Source: Nymphaea colorata (taxonomy: Eukaryota; Streptophyta; Magnoliopsida; Nymphaeales; Nymphaeaceae). From it: a DNA stretch of 64,000 bases. A program made the translations under genes and the position numbers. The number at the start of each line of letters is the position of its first letter. Positions within the stretch are counted from its first letter, which is position 1. Positions 46,744 through 58,867 of the stretch are shown here, piece by piece. A model generated the notes under the pieces. The model was not told where the DNA came from. It saw only the letters and a list, made by a program, of their open reading frames with translations, and ran no database searches. The stretch lies in the NCBI RefSeq assembly GCF_008831285.2, contig NC_045139.1, positions 9,272,204 to 9,336,203 on the forward strand, given 5' to 3'.

Positions 46744-49007
46744 GGTATTTTGATAAATTTAGTTTTCATTGGAAAAATCTTCAAGGACAAACTTTATTAA
46801 GCAAAATCAAAGAAATCTACAGCAAAAGGCACTGGACAATTATGCATTAGCAAATGATTTGACTCATGTTTAGCATTAATCAGCATTTTCTTAGGCAAGT
46901 CAATCTTTACCGATGGGCGACCAAACTGAGGAGTCGGTGAAGATGAACTTTCAAGTCTGATCTACAAGCATTTGGCCCTCTCTATTCTTCCATTGTCTAA
47001 ACACCAATAATAAATGCATTTCATGTCCTACAGAATACATATGGATGTCATGTAAATATTCACTGAAATGAAATAACTCAGTTCAAACCAATTAGTAATC
47101 AGTTTTAACAACAAGAAATAACTCAGTTTAAGCCTTGATAAAAGAAACATAGTAAAAAGGGAGCCTGGAAATTAACGTACATAAATAATACCCAAAAATA
47201 TCAGATCCCATCGGCCAAGAAGAGGAAAACAACTCAGTTTAAGCCTTGACACGGAGTAACTTAAATACGTAATCTAGGTGGGGTTTCTTTTTGTTTCTAT
47301 TTTTATTTGTTTTACTTTTTTCCAATCAATTTGGACAATTTATTACTTTACAATATATTTATGATAATTTTTTTTTTAATGACTAGAAAAGCATGAAAAG
47401 AGGGGTAACAGGTTATCCATTATCTAGTTTTTTTTTTGCTGCTAACATAAGTTTGCTCCTGCAATATTTCTAGCTTGAACAATTTTTCATCCCAAATATG
47501 AGATCTCATAGTCAATTTTTCTTTTCCGAAAGAAACTTATGGACCATCATGCATTGCCAAACTTTATGGAGCATTCCCAAACTTTTACGGAGCATTGCCA
47601 TGTTTTTGAAGTATTTATTAGAATAATAGTTTGAGCAATACTAGCTTCGCAAATAAAGAATGTTAAAATATGTTTTAATAGATTATTTTAGCCTTAATAA
47701 AAGAAATTTTTTAGAAAAAATAAAATTGGCAAATAAATTCTTTTTAATCTTTTTCTCCACTACACCTCTCTCGTTCTTTCACATTGGCCGGTTTACTCTT
47801 TTTGTCTTCGCAATTACAGCAAAAAGGAAGGTGATCAAATATTCGCCGAAATGAACCCTAAAAAATGGATTTTTGGGATCGTCTAAAATATATTTTAACA
47901 TTTCTTCACTTATAAAGCTAATGTTCTTTCGTTATCTTATAAAAGTTAAGGAATTAGCTATATTCCATTTGTTAAGCAGTTCCATGTAAATTCACCAACA
48001 ATTGAGCGAGAGTTTCATGTAATTTCGTTTTTTTTCTTCTTTTTCTTTTCCTCCACTTGGCTGCATACATTGGCTTCGTTTATCTGTTTTCAGTTATTAG
48101 TACGTTCCTCATTTCCTTTCCGATTTTGCGGTAATTTAGAGTATTTTTCAAATCGCCTCAATGTCTTTAAGAATTTCGAAATGACCTGAACATTTTCAAA
48201 AAAATTGGCAGCCGACACTGAGCTGAAGTTGCCTTTTTTTATGGGCTCATTTTTTCTCCGTTTCAGCCCCAAACGTATAACTTGACAGGGACAACTATAT
48301 AACCTGTTTTTGACAGTCAGCCCAACTAGCAAAACGGTGGGTATGTAGGTACATCCCCAAATTACATGGGGATTGTTGATGAAAAAAGAACTGCGGTATT
48401 TCATTAAAAATGTTAACTATCGAATGACATAAGTTAAATGTTATTTTGAAGGTACTGACGGCCTGATATACTAAGTTATGCCGATTTAGAAATTGAAATT
48501 TCCAAAGGTATATATGCAACTTGCTCTTCAATTGCATATCCAATGTGTGTAAATTTAATGCCCACACGTTAAAGTGACCCCAAATGATTAGTCTTGAGTA
48601 TGAACACCACAAGGGTATTGTTGACATCTAATTTAGAACCATTCAAAGAATTTAACATGCAACAAATCTGGACTATCTTGCAATGGAGAGTGATCGAATC
48701 AACAATAAGCGAAAAATGCAAGAACATAAATTGTAGCTAAGATGGGATCAATTTTCCAAATCTTGCAAATGATTACCGTCGTGAAGCATTTCGAACAATT
48801 ATAAAACATATAGATAGATGAATAATCACAAGAATGTGCAAGAATATTTTTCTTTTCTAGGGCAGAATTTTTTTCCAAATTTTTAACGAGGCCGAATGAC
48901 CTTTTTTTAAAACTTTTGTGGAGGCCAACTAAAATTAAAAAAATTGTAGCATGCGTGTATTTATTGTCTTAAAACCTTAGGGGGAGTGTATTTATTTCCT
49001 TAGGGGA
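46744..49007. repeat. Spacer block S and downstream block T copies
   Basis: 46984-48010 repeats 21011-21472 plus 26833-27480 and shows the state without the Tnt1-like element. 48070-48960 repeats 31590-32345. Both are non-coding and linked in this order, suggesting the original arrangement downstream of a RING gene. Confidence 0.6.
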
Positions 49008-49199
49008 GTGGAAACCGCTCCGAAGCCCTCTTTACTTCCCAAGTTCTGGGGTCCAAGACGGTTTCAGTACTTAAGTGGGCCTATGATACCTCCCATTAAT
49101 AAAAATCAAATTGAAGACCGGATTCTCACCAACCTATCTGTTAATGATTGTGACAGGCTTTACAGGATATTATACATACCCCTTGGAGTCATGAGATGA
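49008..49199 (+). pseudogene. Possible F-box-like fragment
   Basis: A 63-residue frame includes KNQIEDRILTNLSVNDCDRL, which loosely resembles the start of a plant F-box (LPxxxIxxILxxLSVxDAxRT). There is no further F-box, LRR or FBD sequence, so at most it is a stray fragment. Low confidence. Confidence 0.18.
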
Positions 49200-49539
49200 A
49201 CTTTTGGGGAGCTACAGTAATTACGAGCTTACGGAGCACAACGAAAACCTAGATTTTAAATAAATATGTGACACAAATGATCGAGATTTTGAAAAGGAGC
49301 TGGGAGACATCATCAGGTAAAGCGCTGGGAGAAGAGAGATTTTCCATTCTGCATCCATACAGCGATAGCATTAATGTGCGGCCATTCTTGCATGAATTTC
49401 GGTAAAGGTTTGATCTAGCTTCAGTGAGTATTCTGTCTATCTCAATGTTTTTTTCATCATTTCTTTTGATTCACTGGTTGACGTCTGCCAGAACAATAGT
49501 AGATTTGTCGATAGCCATTCTTACCGGTTCTTTAAGATC

Positions 49540-49880
49540 AGAGGTGGGCACCGGGCTGGGCCGGGCCAACCCCATAAAACCGGGTCGGAAGCGGTTCGAT
49601 GGGCTGGTCCATCGGGCCCGGCCCGGCCCGGCCCAATATTTGAAACCCGGGTTTGGGCTTAGACCCCATTATAATAAAATAATATTTTTAAATTATAAAA
49701 TAACTTTTTAAATATAAAATATATTTGTTAGTAATAAATATATATTATTAAAATAAAAAAAATTAAAAAATATATTTTTTAATCCTTAACGGATGGATCA
49801 GGCCTGACCCGAGCTGACCCGGACCCGAACCGAGCCGGGTCCCAAACCCCCGCCGGCGGCCCGGCTTGAGGCCCAGCTTT
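49540..49880. repeat. GC-ended, AT-cored repeat
   Basis: Starts with ggtgggcaccgggctgggccg and ends with ggcggcccggcttgaggcccag; the centre is almost pure A/T. The GC arms can pair in part. It looks like a small dispersed element, but no target duplication is clear. Confidence 0.4.
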
Positions 49881-51323
49881 ATCTAAGATGTCACGTGTTT
49901 TTTCATCCATATTTAATAGACGTCGAAACTTAATGTTATGTGACATAAAATTTATTTTAAGAAACAAGACTTGTCGACTTGATTTCATCTGTTATTGGAT
50001 ATTTGCTTATAAGTTCTTGTATGTTAAAACTTTTTTGTTTCTCATTTCACATGTTTTACGAATTGAGAATCAAGATTTTCTTTCTTTCATGCATGCATGC
50101 AAGAGAGCTAATAAGTGGCAAAAAGCTTTGAACCTTAGGTTTTTTAATTTTGATGACATCATATTATACTTTAAAGAAACATGTTTTTTTTTATCTTTGC
50201 CTTTAGGTTCTTTTAAGTTGGATACCATATCTCTATAATTAGTTTCAACTTATAGAAAAATATACGTGAATAGTTTTTCATGTAATTTAGTCATCCAAAA
50301 TTACTTTCACATTCTTATTTTTCAATTTTTACATTTTTAAGAATATTATATATTTTCAGAATTTTGAACTTAACGCTTATACAACACATCGCCACATTAC
50401 ATGCCGCCTCCCTACATAGACTCACCGCGTCGCTTCGCATCAACATACTTAACAACATTGAGTGAAACCACAATTGAAATGTTGATCGTGCAATATTGGA
50501 CCCAACGATTAGCTTAAAACTAAGCACCACAAGGACATGAATGACATTCAAAAGTAAAACAGTTTTCGATGCAACTGATAGCAATTTATGAAGAGCTCAA
50601 ATAATTACGCTAGTCATGAATGAATTGTGATTATCTTTGCCATGTACTGGTCAGTGTTAGAAATCCTTTTGGTAAGCCCTAAATATGCCCATGATTGTAC
50701 TTTACATGCAATCTGTTTACATAGATCCATCTGAAAAATATCAGATATGCCTCACCGCTATCATCTCACTTGAAATTTGTAGAAATCAAACAGGGAGTAT
50801 ATCCAATTTATGATATGCTAACTTTCTCCTACCAGGAGCATGATTTACTTTTATTCTTTTGGCATGCACTGTTCAATTTGCTGACAATCAGATCATGAGT
50901 GTCTAGTCATTGGAACACCAACACAAGAATTGCAACAAAAAAATGGAAACAAGTTTCTGTGCAAATGATTGCCCTTGCGAAGCATTTCGAACAATTATAA
51001 AGTAATTGGATCATCCAATAATAGTAAGAAAAAAAAGGTTCATTCCAAATGTAAGTCAAACAAGCATACCCACCATCCCATCCTAAAGCTGCATCACTTG
51101 AAAACAAACTAACACTAATTTGCATAATAAAAAGAAATAGCCTAATATCTCCAAGACAAGACAAATGCTTGAGAGTCTGTCGGCAACAGTAGCATAAATC
51201 ATCCCAAATAGAAAAAGATTTCACGGAACAATTGTTGTTGTGTTTTATGAATTTGCTTCATTTCATTTGATGAGACAGTGACACTATTGCAGCCTCTAGC
51301 ATGTTACTGTTGCCAAACAGTCT
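49881..51323. repeat. Spacer and RING4 downstream block T
   Basis: 49881-50880 has no recognised gene. 50890-51250 resembles the T block ('ttgcgaagcatttcgaacaattataaagt', 'cctaaagctgcatca'), the same order as 3' of RING2 and RING3. Confidence 0.5.
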
Positions 51324-51977
51324 CTATTGGTTCAGTTGAATTGGGCCGTGTGTCAGCAGACCCAATTGGCGGCAGCATGTTGGACACGAGGACCCAGATC
51401 TATTGCGGAACCATTGGCAGATGCATGCTTTATGGTATGCATGGTTACATGTGGCAACGACCATGTCCCAACGGGTACTCAAAGGATGTTCGCATAGAAT
51501 ACAGATCTGGGAGCCGCGTCGGCGAAGCCAGTCGAAGCCGTGTTTTCCAGTGGGTCCATCAGAAGGTTCGCCAAATGTCTTCATTAAGGAATCTATATAG
51601 ATCGCCAACGAGATGATGCGAAAAGAAGGGTGAGTGCGCATGGACTCCTCGACCGACTCTGTAATGATGCTAGCAAGTTTTGTAGATGCGTCCTCTGCTG
51701 ACAAGGGATCCATATTCATGTCTTCTTGGAGGAACTCGTAGATCGTTTGGTCGACATAATCGATGTCATCGACCTCTGAGGGATCCATGAAGACGGTGTT
51801 CTGCTCATAGCAACATTGACTCATTACAACTTTGCCTCTGGCTTCGTCCAACACCTGCAGTGTATCTCTTAGAAAGAGCTCGATCTCAACCACCGGATTT
51901 TCGCTGCCATCTTCGTCTGCCGGGGAATCCACCTCAGTGACGAAGTAGTTCCTGACGATGACGTTACGATCCACCAT
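51324..51977 (-). CDS. RING4: intact RING-H2 finger protein
   Basis: 217 residues from the ATG at 51977 (MVDRNVIVRNYFVTEV), chosen because it aligns with the starts of RING2 and RING3. An in-frame ATG at 52097 would add a Lys run encoded by the T29 tract and is probably 5'-UTR. RING-H2: C159-x2-C162-x14-C177-x-H179-x2-H182-x2-C185-x12-C198-x2-C201. Shared N-terminal motifs: VEIELFLRDTL (30-40), CCYEQ (55-59), EDMNMDPLSAE (85-95), HPSFRIISLAIYID (116-129). Compared with RING2 it has an extra acidic stretch (SPADEDGSEN, 18-27). Likely a soluble E3 ubiquitin ligase; substrate unknown. Confidence 0.82.
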   Translation of the reverse strand: MVDRNVIVRNYFVTEVDSPADEDGSENPVVEIELFLRDTLQVLDEARGKVVMSQCCYEQNTVFMDPSEVDDIDYVDQTIYEFLQEDMNMDPLSAEDASTKLASIITESVEESMRTHPSFRIISLAIYIDSLMKTFGEPSDGPTGKHGFDWLRRRGSQICILCEHPLSTRWDMVVATCNHAYHKACICQWFRNRSGSSCPTCCRQLGLLTHGPIQLNQ

Positions 51978-52056
51978 CGCTCTCCCTTTCTCTTTCTCCC
52001 CCCTAGTCTTAGTGCCTACAGAAGCAAGCAAGAAGGGTTGGAGGAAGAAGGTAATG

Positions 52057-52085
52057 TTTTTTTTTTTTTTTTTTTTTTTTTTTTT
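52057..52085 (-). repeat. T29 homopolymer in the RING4 5'-UTR
   Basis: 29 T on the top strand (A on the gene strand) between the TATA box and the ATG. RING2 and RING3 have only short T-rich runs here. Confidence 0.85.
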
Positions 52086-52125
52086 CTCCCTCTTCAATGC
52101 ACGATGACAATGTTGGACTCCATCG

Positions 52126-52139
52126 GGCCAAATATATGG
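52126..52139 (-). promoter_or_regulatory. TATA box of RING4
   Basis: GGCCAAATATATGG on the top strand, about 150 bp upstream of the ATG because of the T-run. Confidence 0.6.
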
Positions 52140-53000
52140 TTGTAGGCAGTCAGTCTCAGTGAGTAAGTAGCGATATCCTTGACATTTTTACTGGCCTTGC
52201 AATTAGTTGGCAAGTTCAATTTAGATAAAAAAAGCTAGTGAAAATGGGCGGTTTAGATTCAGGTCGATTATATTATTAAATCCAAATCAATGTAATCAGA
52301 TTCCATAGCCAAAAATTTGCATTTGACAAAACTGAGCATGTCACGCATTGCTTTGAAAAGTTAGGGTTTCATGTCTAAAATTGTGACTAGGAACTTTTGG
52401 AAACTTGTAAAGGGAATTATTGAGTGATTGGTTTGTCAAAGTCCCCATTTCTTTCTCTCTGCCGCCCTAGTCTTGGTGCTGTAGAAAAAAGAAGAGTTGG
52501 TAGAAGAAGACAAATCTGGGGGAGATCTTGCTAGTTTTATTACTCAATCTATGTGCTTGTATAAGTTTATAGAAGAAAATCTCTGCTTTTGCTGCATTCT
52601 CACCTGAGTTCTGTTGCACCATACTCCAAATATTTTGAAGCACTGTATTTCATAGTAGGCATGTTCTAGGTTCAGGCCATCCATAGATGGACGGTATTCA
52701 GATCATGTTGACCTACAAGTGGATTATCGTTTTGGGCGTTGGATTTGGGGATTTAGCTGAGGTTTGCATGGGCAGCATCCAGTTCTGAGTGCAGTAGATA
52801 TGAGCTTGGGGTTGATATTTTAATGAGGGCATCAAGTTCAAGATTTTTGTGGCGCCGATCTACATGACAATCAATTTTGTTATTTTCAATTATACAAAAT
52901 TCAATTCTGGGTCAGGACAGGTGGAGGAAGGGGCCGGCTTTTGATCTTCAAAATCCAGAATTGCTCTAAAAAATTAATTAAATTATATATATGTATATAA
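52140..53000 (-). repeat. RING4 upstream block U4
   Basis: Shows 'ggcaagttcaatttagata', 'gcatttgacaaaactgagcatg', 'ctccaaatattttgaagcac' and a second copy of a 5'-UTR-like phrase 'gctgtagaaaaaagaagagttggtag' at 52480-52510, suggesting a local rearrangement. Confidence 0.6.
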
Positions 53001-54400
53001 TCCAAGAAATGAGATTTGGTAAGATGACGGTGACCACTCCTAAATAGGCCATCTCCATTGTCAAATGCAAACACACATGAATCAATTTCAGAGACATGGA
53101 CTCATTATTGGAAACAGAAATTTTAGCTGGTGGGAACTAATTTAATAACTTTATTGATTTTAGAGACACCTATATATATAACCAATCAAATATATTAATT
53201 ATTAACAAAAAAAAATACATAACACTTTTTGAGGCCATGTGGCTCGGCCACTGCTTGGACTTGTTTATTTATGAGGGAAGAGGAAAATCGTTGTGAGAAA
53301 CAATAGGTTCAGGTAAGTACATGTAATTAAAACTTTGTTTAAGAAAGTAAAGTGGATGTAAATCACTTTACAATCAAAGTGGGCAGGCAAAAAGTTAAAT
53401 AAACAAAATGTGTTCACTAGTGTACCTCCCATATAGATAATAATCATTTCATACATTTTCCTTACCAAACTTTTTTAGGGGGGCCAAAGTAATAGATTTT
53501 GAAGGAAGAGTCAGTCAAGTAGAACCGATGTGAAGATGTAATGAGAATGCAGTCAATGTCCAACCTTCAAATACTTTGAAGCACTATAGGGGGCATCTTA
53601 TATTTTTTCCTTGCAATTGATCAACCGGTGTGCGTTGGATTGGAAGCTTTAATTTGGGTTTTAGACATCTTCCACTTCTTCCAGTAAATATGAGATTAGG
53701 ATTAGGAGGCATACTTAGCTCGACTCGAGCTCATGTGCAGCCATGTATGAAAATTCATTTCGTATTATAAAGTGAGACTTTCAAGTTTGAACTCTGAACA
53801 TCTGATTTGCTAGCCTCCAGGAAGATCATATAAGGGCAACTTTTTACTTGTATTAAGAAAGAGAAGTGTTATTTTCATATTCTTTCTACCCGAGCTGAAT
53901 CGAGTTTGACAGAATCAAGGCTGCCTAGATCAAGCTTGATTCGTTAAACTAAATTACTTCATTTTTTGACTCAAACTCGAATTGTTTATTAAAGGGTTGA
54001 GTTTTAGTCGACTATTGTGGGGTGAGTTTGTGTCGAGTCCAAGTTGGCTCAACTCATTGAACAACCTTAGTTCAACGGGTAGGGTCGTGTTAAGTATGGC
54101 CGTATTTTTGCATTCTTTTAAGATTGTTTGGCAACTGAAACACTATGTAAGCGTTTCATAAAACTACCCTAAAAAAAAGGTAACACTCTCACAAAGTGCT
54201 CCATTTGCCAAACAACTCCCAAAAAACACTGTGTCCTTTGTGACTTTCTATCAGCTATTTGGTGGCATTACACATTAATGAGAACATAAGTGTAGCCAAT
54301 ACCAAACGCCTTTTAAAGGAAAAGTGCCAATGGCCGTCATCGTCATCCACCTGTCCATTCACCACATGGCTTGAGTCCATACCAAACGCCTTTTAGGTAC
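53001..54400. repeat. Block V copy and CTCGAGCTC-type dispersed repeat
   Basis: 53250-53530 is block V. 53530-53700 repeats part of the upstream block ('gcactatagggggcat', 'gatcaaccggtg'). 53710-54075 is rich in 'ctcgactcgagctc', 'caagcttgattcg' and similar phrases, also found at 54960-55480 and 58060-58440. No gene. Confidence 0.5.
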
Positions 54401-55500
54401 ATATTGCCTTGAATATGTAATCTAGGCGGCTTCCTTTTTTTTCCTTTTCTTGTTTTATTTTTTCCCAATCAATTTGGACAAATTACAAATTTATTGTTCG
54501 TTGCTTTAAAGAAAGCATTTACGTTAGTCTTTTTTGCTGGCTAGAAAAGCTAGAAAGTGTCTTATGTTAGTTTTTTTGGTCGGAATTCAATATTACTGGA
54601 AAAAAGGGAACATTAATATTTGTTTCGTTCTTAACATAAGTTTGCTCCTTCAACATTTCTTTGGTGTGTTTAAGTCCACTGATTGATCATGTAAAATGCC
54701 AGCACCCCCAACAAGCTGCTATTCCAGATTCAATAAAATTTCATCCCAAATATCATCTTCATTTTTTTTTGTCAGAATGAAATTTATGAACCAGTGCCCA
54801 ATTTTGAAGTATTTAAGAATAATGGCTCGATGTTTGGGAAATTACAATAACCGTTTAAGTAATTACAATTAAAAAACATAAGCTTCTTAAATAGGGAATG
54901 TCAAAACATATTTTAAAAATTATTTTAGCCTTAATAAAAGAACTTTTTTAAGTAAAAAGAAATCAGCAAGTAAAAGAACAAGCTCCGGCTCGACTTGCTT
55001 AACTCATTTAATTCATTTTGGTTAACTTAACCTGTCTAGTTTCTTTTAACTCATTTGACATGTTAACCAATTTCTTTTAACTAATTCAACTATGAATGAC
55101 TATCTTACAAAAAATCTAAAGAAAGAATGCAAATATTCTTATACATCTAACAATCTGCTAAAAAAAAACTTAGCAACAGAAAATTTCTCATTCGTGACAC
55201 ATTTATATAGTCGTGTTGATTGATCCGAGTGTAAATGTGTTGGTTTCTTACAACTCGAGCTTGACTGGTTTAACATTTCGAATGTTAAAAAAAGCTCAAG
55301 CTCGACTCGTTTATAAAAGAGTAATCTCAAATCGTTTAAACTCCGCTCAGATCATTTAAACTTGGTTCATCTCAAATACGTACTATAGTTGAACTAGTTA
55401 AATGTGTTAGACAAGTTGACGCATTAAACAAGTCAGGAAAAAACAAAAACAGATTAACATGCCCTGATGTGTTAGAACTCAAGTCTTTTGAGTTGTGTCG
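54401..55500. repeat. Diverged spacer block S and CTCGAGCTC-type repeat
   Basis: 54410-54960 resembles 46984-47710 ('ccaatcaatttggacaa', 'agtttgctcctt', 'ttagccttaataaaag'). 54960-55480 is the second 'caagctcgactcg' stretch. Non-coding. Confidence 0.5.
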
Positions 55501-57253
55501 GCTCGCGTGCCCTGATGCTGATAAACTTCCATAGATGCAACTTGCTGTTCAAATTGCACATCGCGTGGGTGTAAATTAATACTCATATATACATTAAAGT
55601 GAACCCAGATGATCAGTCTGAAGTATCAATACCACAAGGATGTGATTGACAACTAAAATTAGCATAATTATGATGCAGATTATTATGGATCTTTCGAACC
55701 ATTCGAAGAATTAAACGTCCGACGAATTTGGACCATCTTGCGATGGAGAGTGATCAAGATGGAAACCATCACAAATGAAGTGAAGCATTCCAAACAAGTA
55801 GAAAATATTTAGATAGTCGAATAATCACAAATGAAGGTTTTTAAAAGGAGAAAAAAGAGATTGTAAAAAGGTTAAAATCTAAAAAAGTGCATTTCATTAT
55901 CAAAAAATTTTAAAATACCCAACCCTTTCTCATTTTCCCTTGAGTGTATATTTGTTGTGTCCATATCCCTGTAGACTTGGGTCGACTTAGGGGACACCTT
56001 ATCAATTAGAGTGTCCAACAATTCATGGTTCAAAAAAAATAGCGCTAAGTAAAAGAATCAAACTACAACCAAACTCCGACTAACCCACCAACCTAACCAA
56101 CTAGCTTTGCCCTTTCGTTGACTGTTCCAAGGATAACAATAACCACAACCAAAATGTACATCGTATTTTTTTGAATTTTGCGCAATAATGATTAGTCTTG
56201 CGAAGCAATTCCAACAATTATAAAAAATATTTGGATCCTTGAATAATCACAAGAAAATAAAGTTAATTTATTCAAATATACCCAAACCAAGTTTATAAAT
56301 TTGGGTATTTAATTGGACTTTTACAAAATTTAGTTTTCACGAAATCAAGTTTTTTAATGGTATCATTCAAACACTTCAAAATCTGTCTTGAAGACGTATT
56401 CTTGTCATAGTCATACCTCCTCAGAAATATGGCAGGGTACATGTTAGGGGGTTGAACACACCAAGTTTGACTGGCTTTCTAGTAGTGAAGTGCATTGTCC
56501 TTTTAACACCAAGTTTGACTAGCTTCCAATCAATGTAGACAAATTGCCAAGTTATTTTATTTATTTATTACTTTACAAAATATTTATGTTTTTTTTTTTT
56601 AATTTACCGACTAGGAAAGCAAGGAATTCTTTCCTACTAGCTTTTCCTTAAAAATTAATATTGCTGGAAAGAGCGGGATGAAAAATAATTTTATTAACAT
56701 AAGTTTGCTCCTTCAATATTTCCTTTGTATGCCTTAAGGCTACTGATTGATCATGTAAGTACTGCGCGTCTCTAGCTTGAACAAATTTGGTTCTCAAATA
56801 TCAGATCCCATGATCAAATTTAAGAAATTTATGAAGAACTGCCGGACTCTTGAAGTAATTATAAAATAATGGCCCGATATTCGGGAAATTACAACAACCG
56901 TTTGAGTTAAAATTCACGAGCTTCATAAACAAAAAATGTTAAAATATATTTTAATAGATTGGTTTGGTTTTAATAAAAGAACCTCCCTTTCTATCACTCT
57001 CTCTTCCGGTTTATGACCCTTTTGGTCTAATTTGCAACTACAGCTGAAACAAAGGTCACATATTCGCGTACACGAATCCAAAAAACGTACATCTTAACAT
57101 TTTTTCATTTAGAAAGCATGTCTTCGTATGTCATTTTGTAAATGTCCAGCAATTAGCAACCTTCAAATTGTTTACCGGTTCCATGTAAATACACCAACAA
57201 TTGAGAGTTTTTTGCAATTTCTTTTTTCTTTTCCTCCACCTTGACCATATGCA
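55501..57253. repeat. Diverged T and S blocks
   Basis: 55540-55830 resembles 48510-48800, and 56150-56270 repeats the 'gcgaagcaattccaacaattataaa' phrase again. 56500-57250 is a third S copy. The order T then S differs from the S then T order at 46984-48960, so at least one more duplication occurred here. Confidence 0.5.
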
Positions 57254-57712
57254 TGTAGGAATGTCAATACGTCCGATTTCAATTGGCTGACCGAACCGTT
57301 GAGAAACAATCAGATGTCAAAAAAATTTGAATATAGGAATAAGAAATCGGATCAAATTCAAATTTAAGAAAGCACATCCGATCGGATACGAGTGATATAC
57401 ATAAGCATCTCTGATTGGAGTTGGATATGGATTCAAATCAGATTTTCTTTAAGCAAATATCCTATATATAATGCTCTTACATTTTGAAAATCAGCTAAAT
57501 TTGGTTCAAAATTTGGATTCGGATTCTGATATGAATGTAAAAATTGGATTCAGATTATAAAATCAGAATTCAGATTCAGATTCATATTTGGATTCGACTT
57601 CTCTTTGTTCGTATTTTAATCCAAATTCGAGTCCTAATATGTGGATATCTGAAAAAGTGGATACAGTTAAGGTATATCAGATTCAAATTTGATCCGTCGA
57701 CATTCCTACAGG
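57254..57712. mobile_element. Small inverted-repeat element (MITE-like)
   Basis: The ends are TGTAGGAATGTC and GACATTCCTACA, a perfect 12-bp inverted repeat. Inside is a degenerate 'ggattcagattc' sequence. Flanks catatgca (57246-57253) and catgtgca (57713-57720) match in 7 of 8 bases. Paralogous sequence without the insertion runs straight through at 44195-44220 and 48055-48080 (cttg.ctgcata..ctggctt type). This supports a real insertion, possibly hAT-derived. Confidence 0.6.
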
Positions 57713-58867
57713 CATGTGCAAGCTGGCTTCGGTGCTCCGGTATAGGTTTTCAGTTATAACTCTTAATCCTTATTTTCTTTCCAACATCATGGTAATTTAG
57801 AGGATTTTCCAAAAACACCATGGTGGGTTTACGAATTCTGCAGTGACTCGTATCTTTTCAAAAAAATGGCAAATGACACTGAGTGAGGTTACTAATTTCT
57901 AGTTCAAGCGTATGTCTTCTCTTCAATTCTTACTTCTAAATTGAATCTCCCTGGTATTGTTAATTATAATCTGAATGCTGGTGTTATTTAACTATGCTGA
58001 GACCACTTTCCGTATTAGGTGGCAAACACAACGACCCTTTTAAGGTAGACCGAAGTTAGGGCTGTACAATGAATCAAGCCATCTCAAGATGATGCATTCG
58101 AACTTGCTCGGTTAAAGTTGACTCGAGCTCTACTAATTTGTTAAAGCGGTCTGCTTGAGCTTAACCGACAACACAAGCTTATAAATGAGTCAAGCTTGAG
58201 TTACATGAACATGATTCGGTTAAAGGCAAGTGAGTTCATTTAATCTAGGTTTTAAAAACTTAAAACCAAGTTAATCGGTCAAGCTAAATGAGGAGTTCGT
58301 AAACGAGTCGAGCCTGAGCCACCCGAGACTTAGTTTATCAAGTCAAGCTTGATGTGAACTTGTACAGCTCAACTCAAGTGCAAGCCAAACTTGAACGAAG
58401 GAATAAATGAGTCGGGTCAAGTTGAGTCGAGTCAAGCTGATGTATCTTTAAAATTTTTACTAGGTGCCAAATAACCTTTTTCAGAACATTTATGGGCTGG
58501 GGACAAGCTAAAATGCTGAAAATTATTCTTTTTAATTCTCCAGCAGGTGAAAATGCAATGAAAATGGACACAATTTTCTGAATTTCGCGCAAAAATGATC
58601 ACCAACAATAATTACGTAAAAAATATGTGGACGCTCGAACAACCATAAGAAAACAAAATCTATTGAAGCTGATGCCAAAAGTAAGCCACACAAGCATGCT
58701 CCTCCCATCATCCAAGATCATCTATATGAATATAAGCTGCACCATTTACTACTTAAAAATAAAAAAAAAAGAAAAGAAACTGAAAACAAGCAGCTCCCTG
58801 AATCGAAACATATCGCCCCAAAACTCCAAGCCAAGTTGCATAGGAACACAAACACCAGAAGCGGCGA
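57713..58867. repeat. T-like spacer and CTCGAGCTC-type repeat before RING5
   Basis: 57720-57990 resembles 44215-44400 and 48080-48200. 58060-58440 is the third 'gagtcgagtcaagc' stretch. 58480-58650 is the T-block end ('gcgcaaaaatgatc'). No gene. Confidence 0.45.

Noticed and set aside
44699-46800. Duplicate open frames of 108-125 residues in both LTRs
   Set aside because: They are identical because the LTRs are nearly identical; none shows a domain or coding bias.
51978-52097. A 40-residue N-terminal extension of RING4
   Set aside because: It contains a Lys run made by the T29 homopolymer, starts almost at the expected transcription start and has no counterpart in the other copies.
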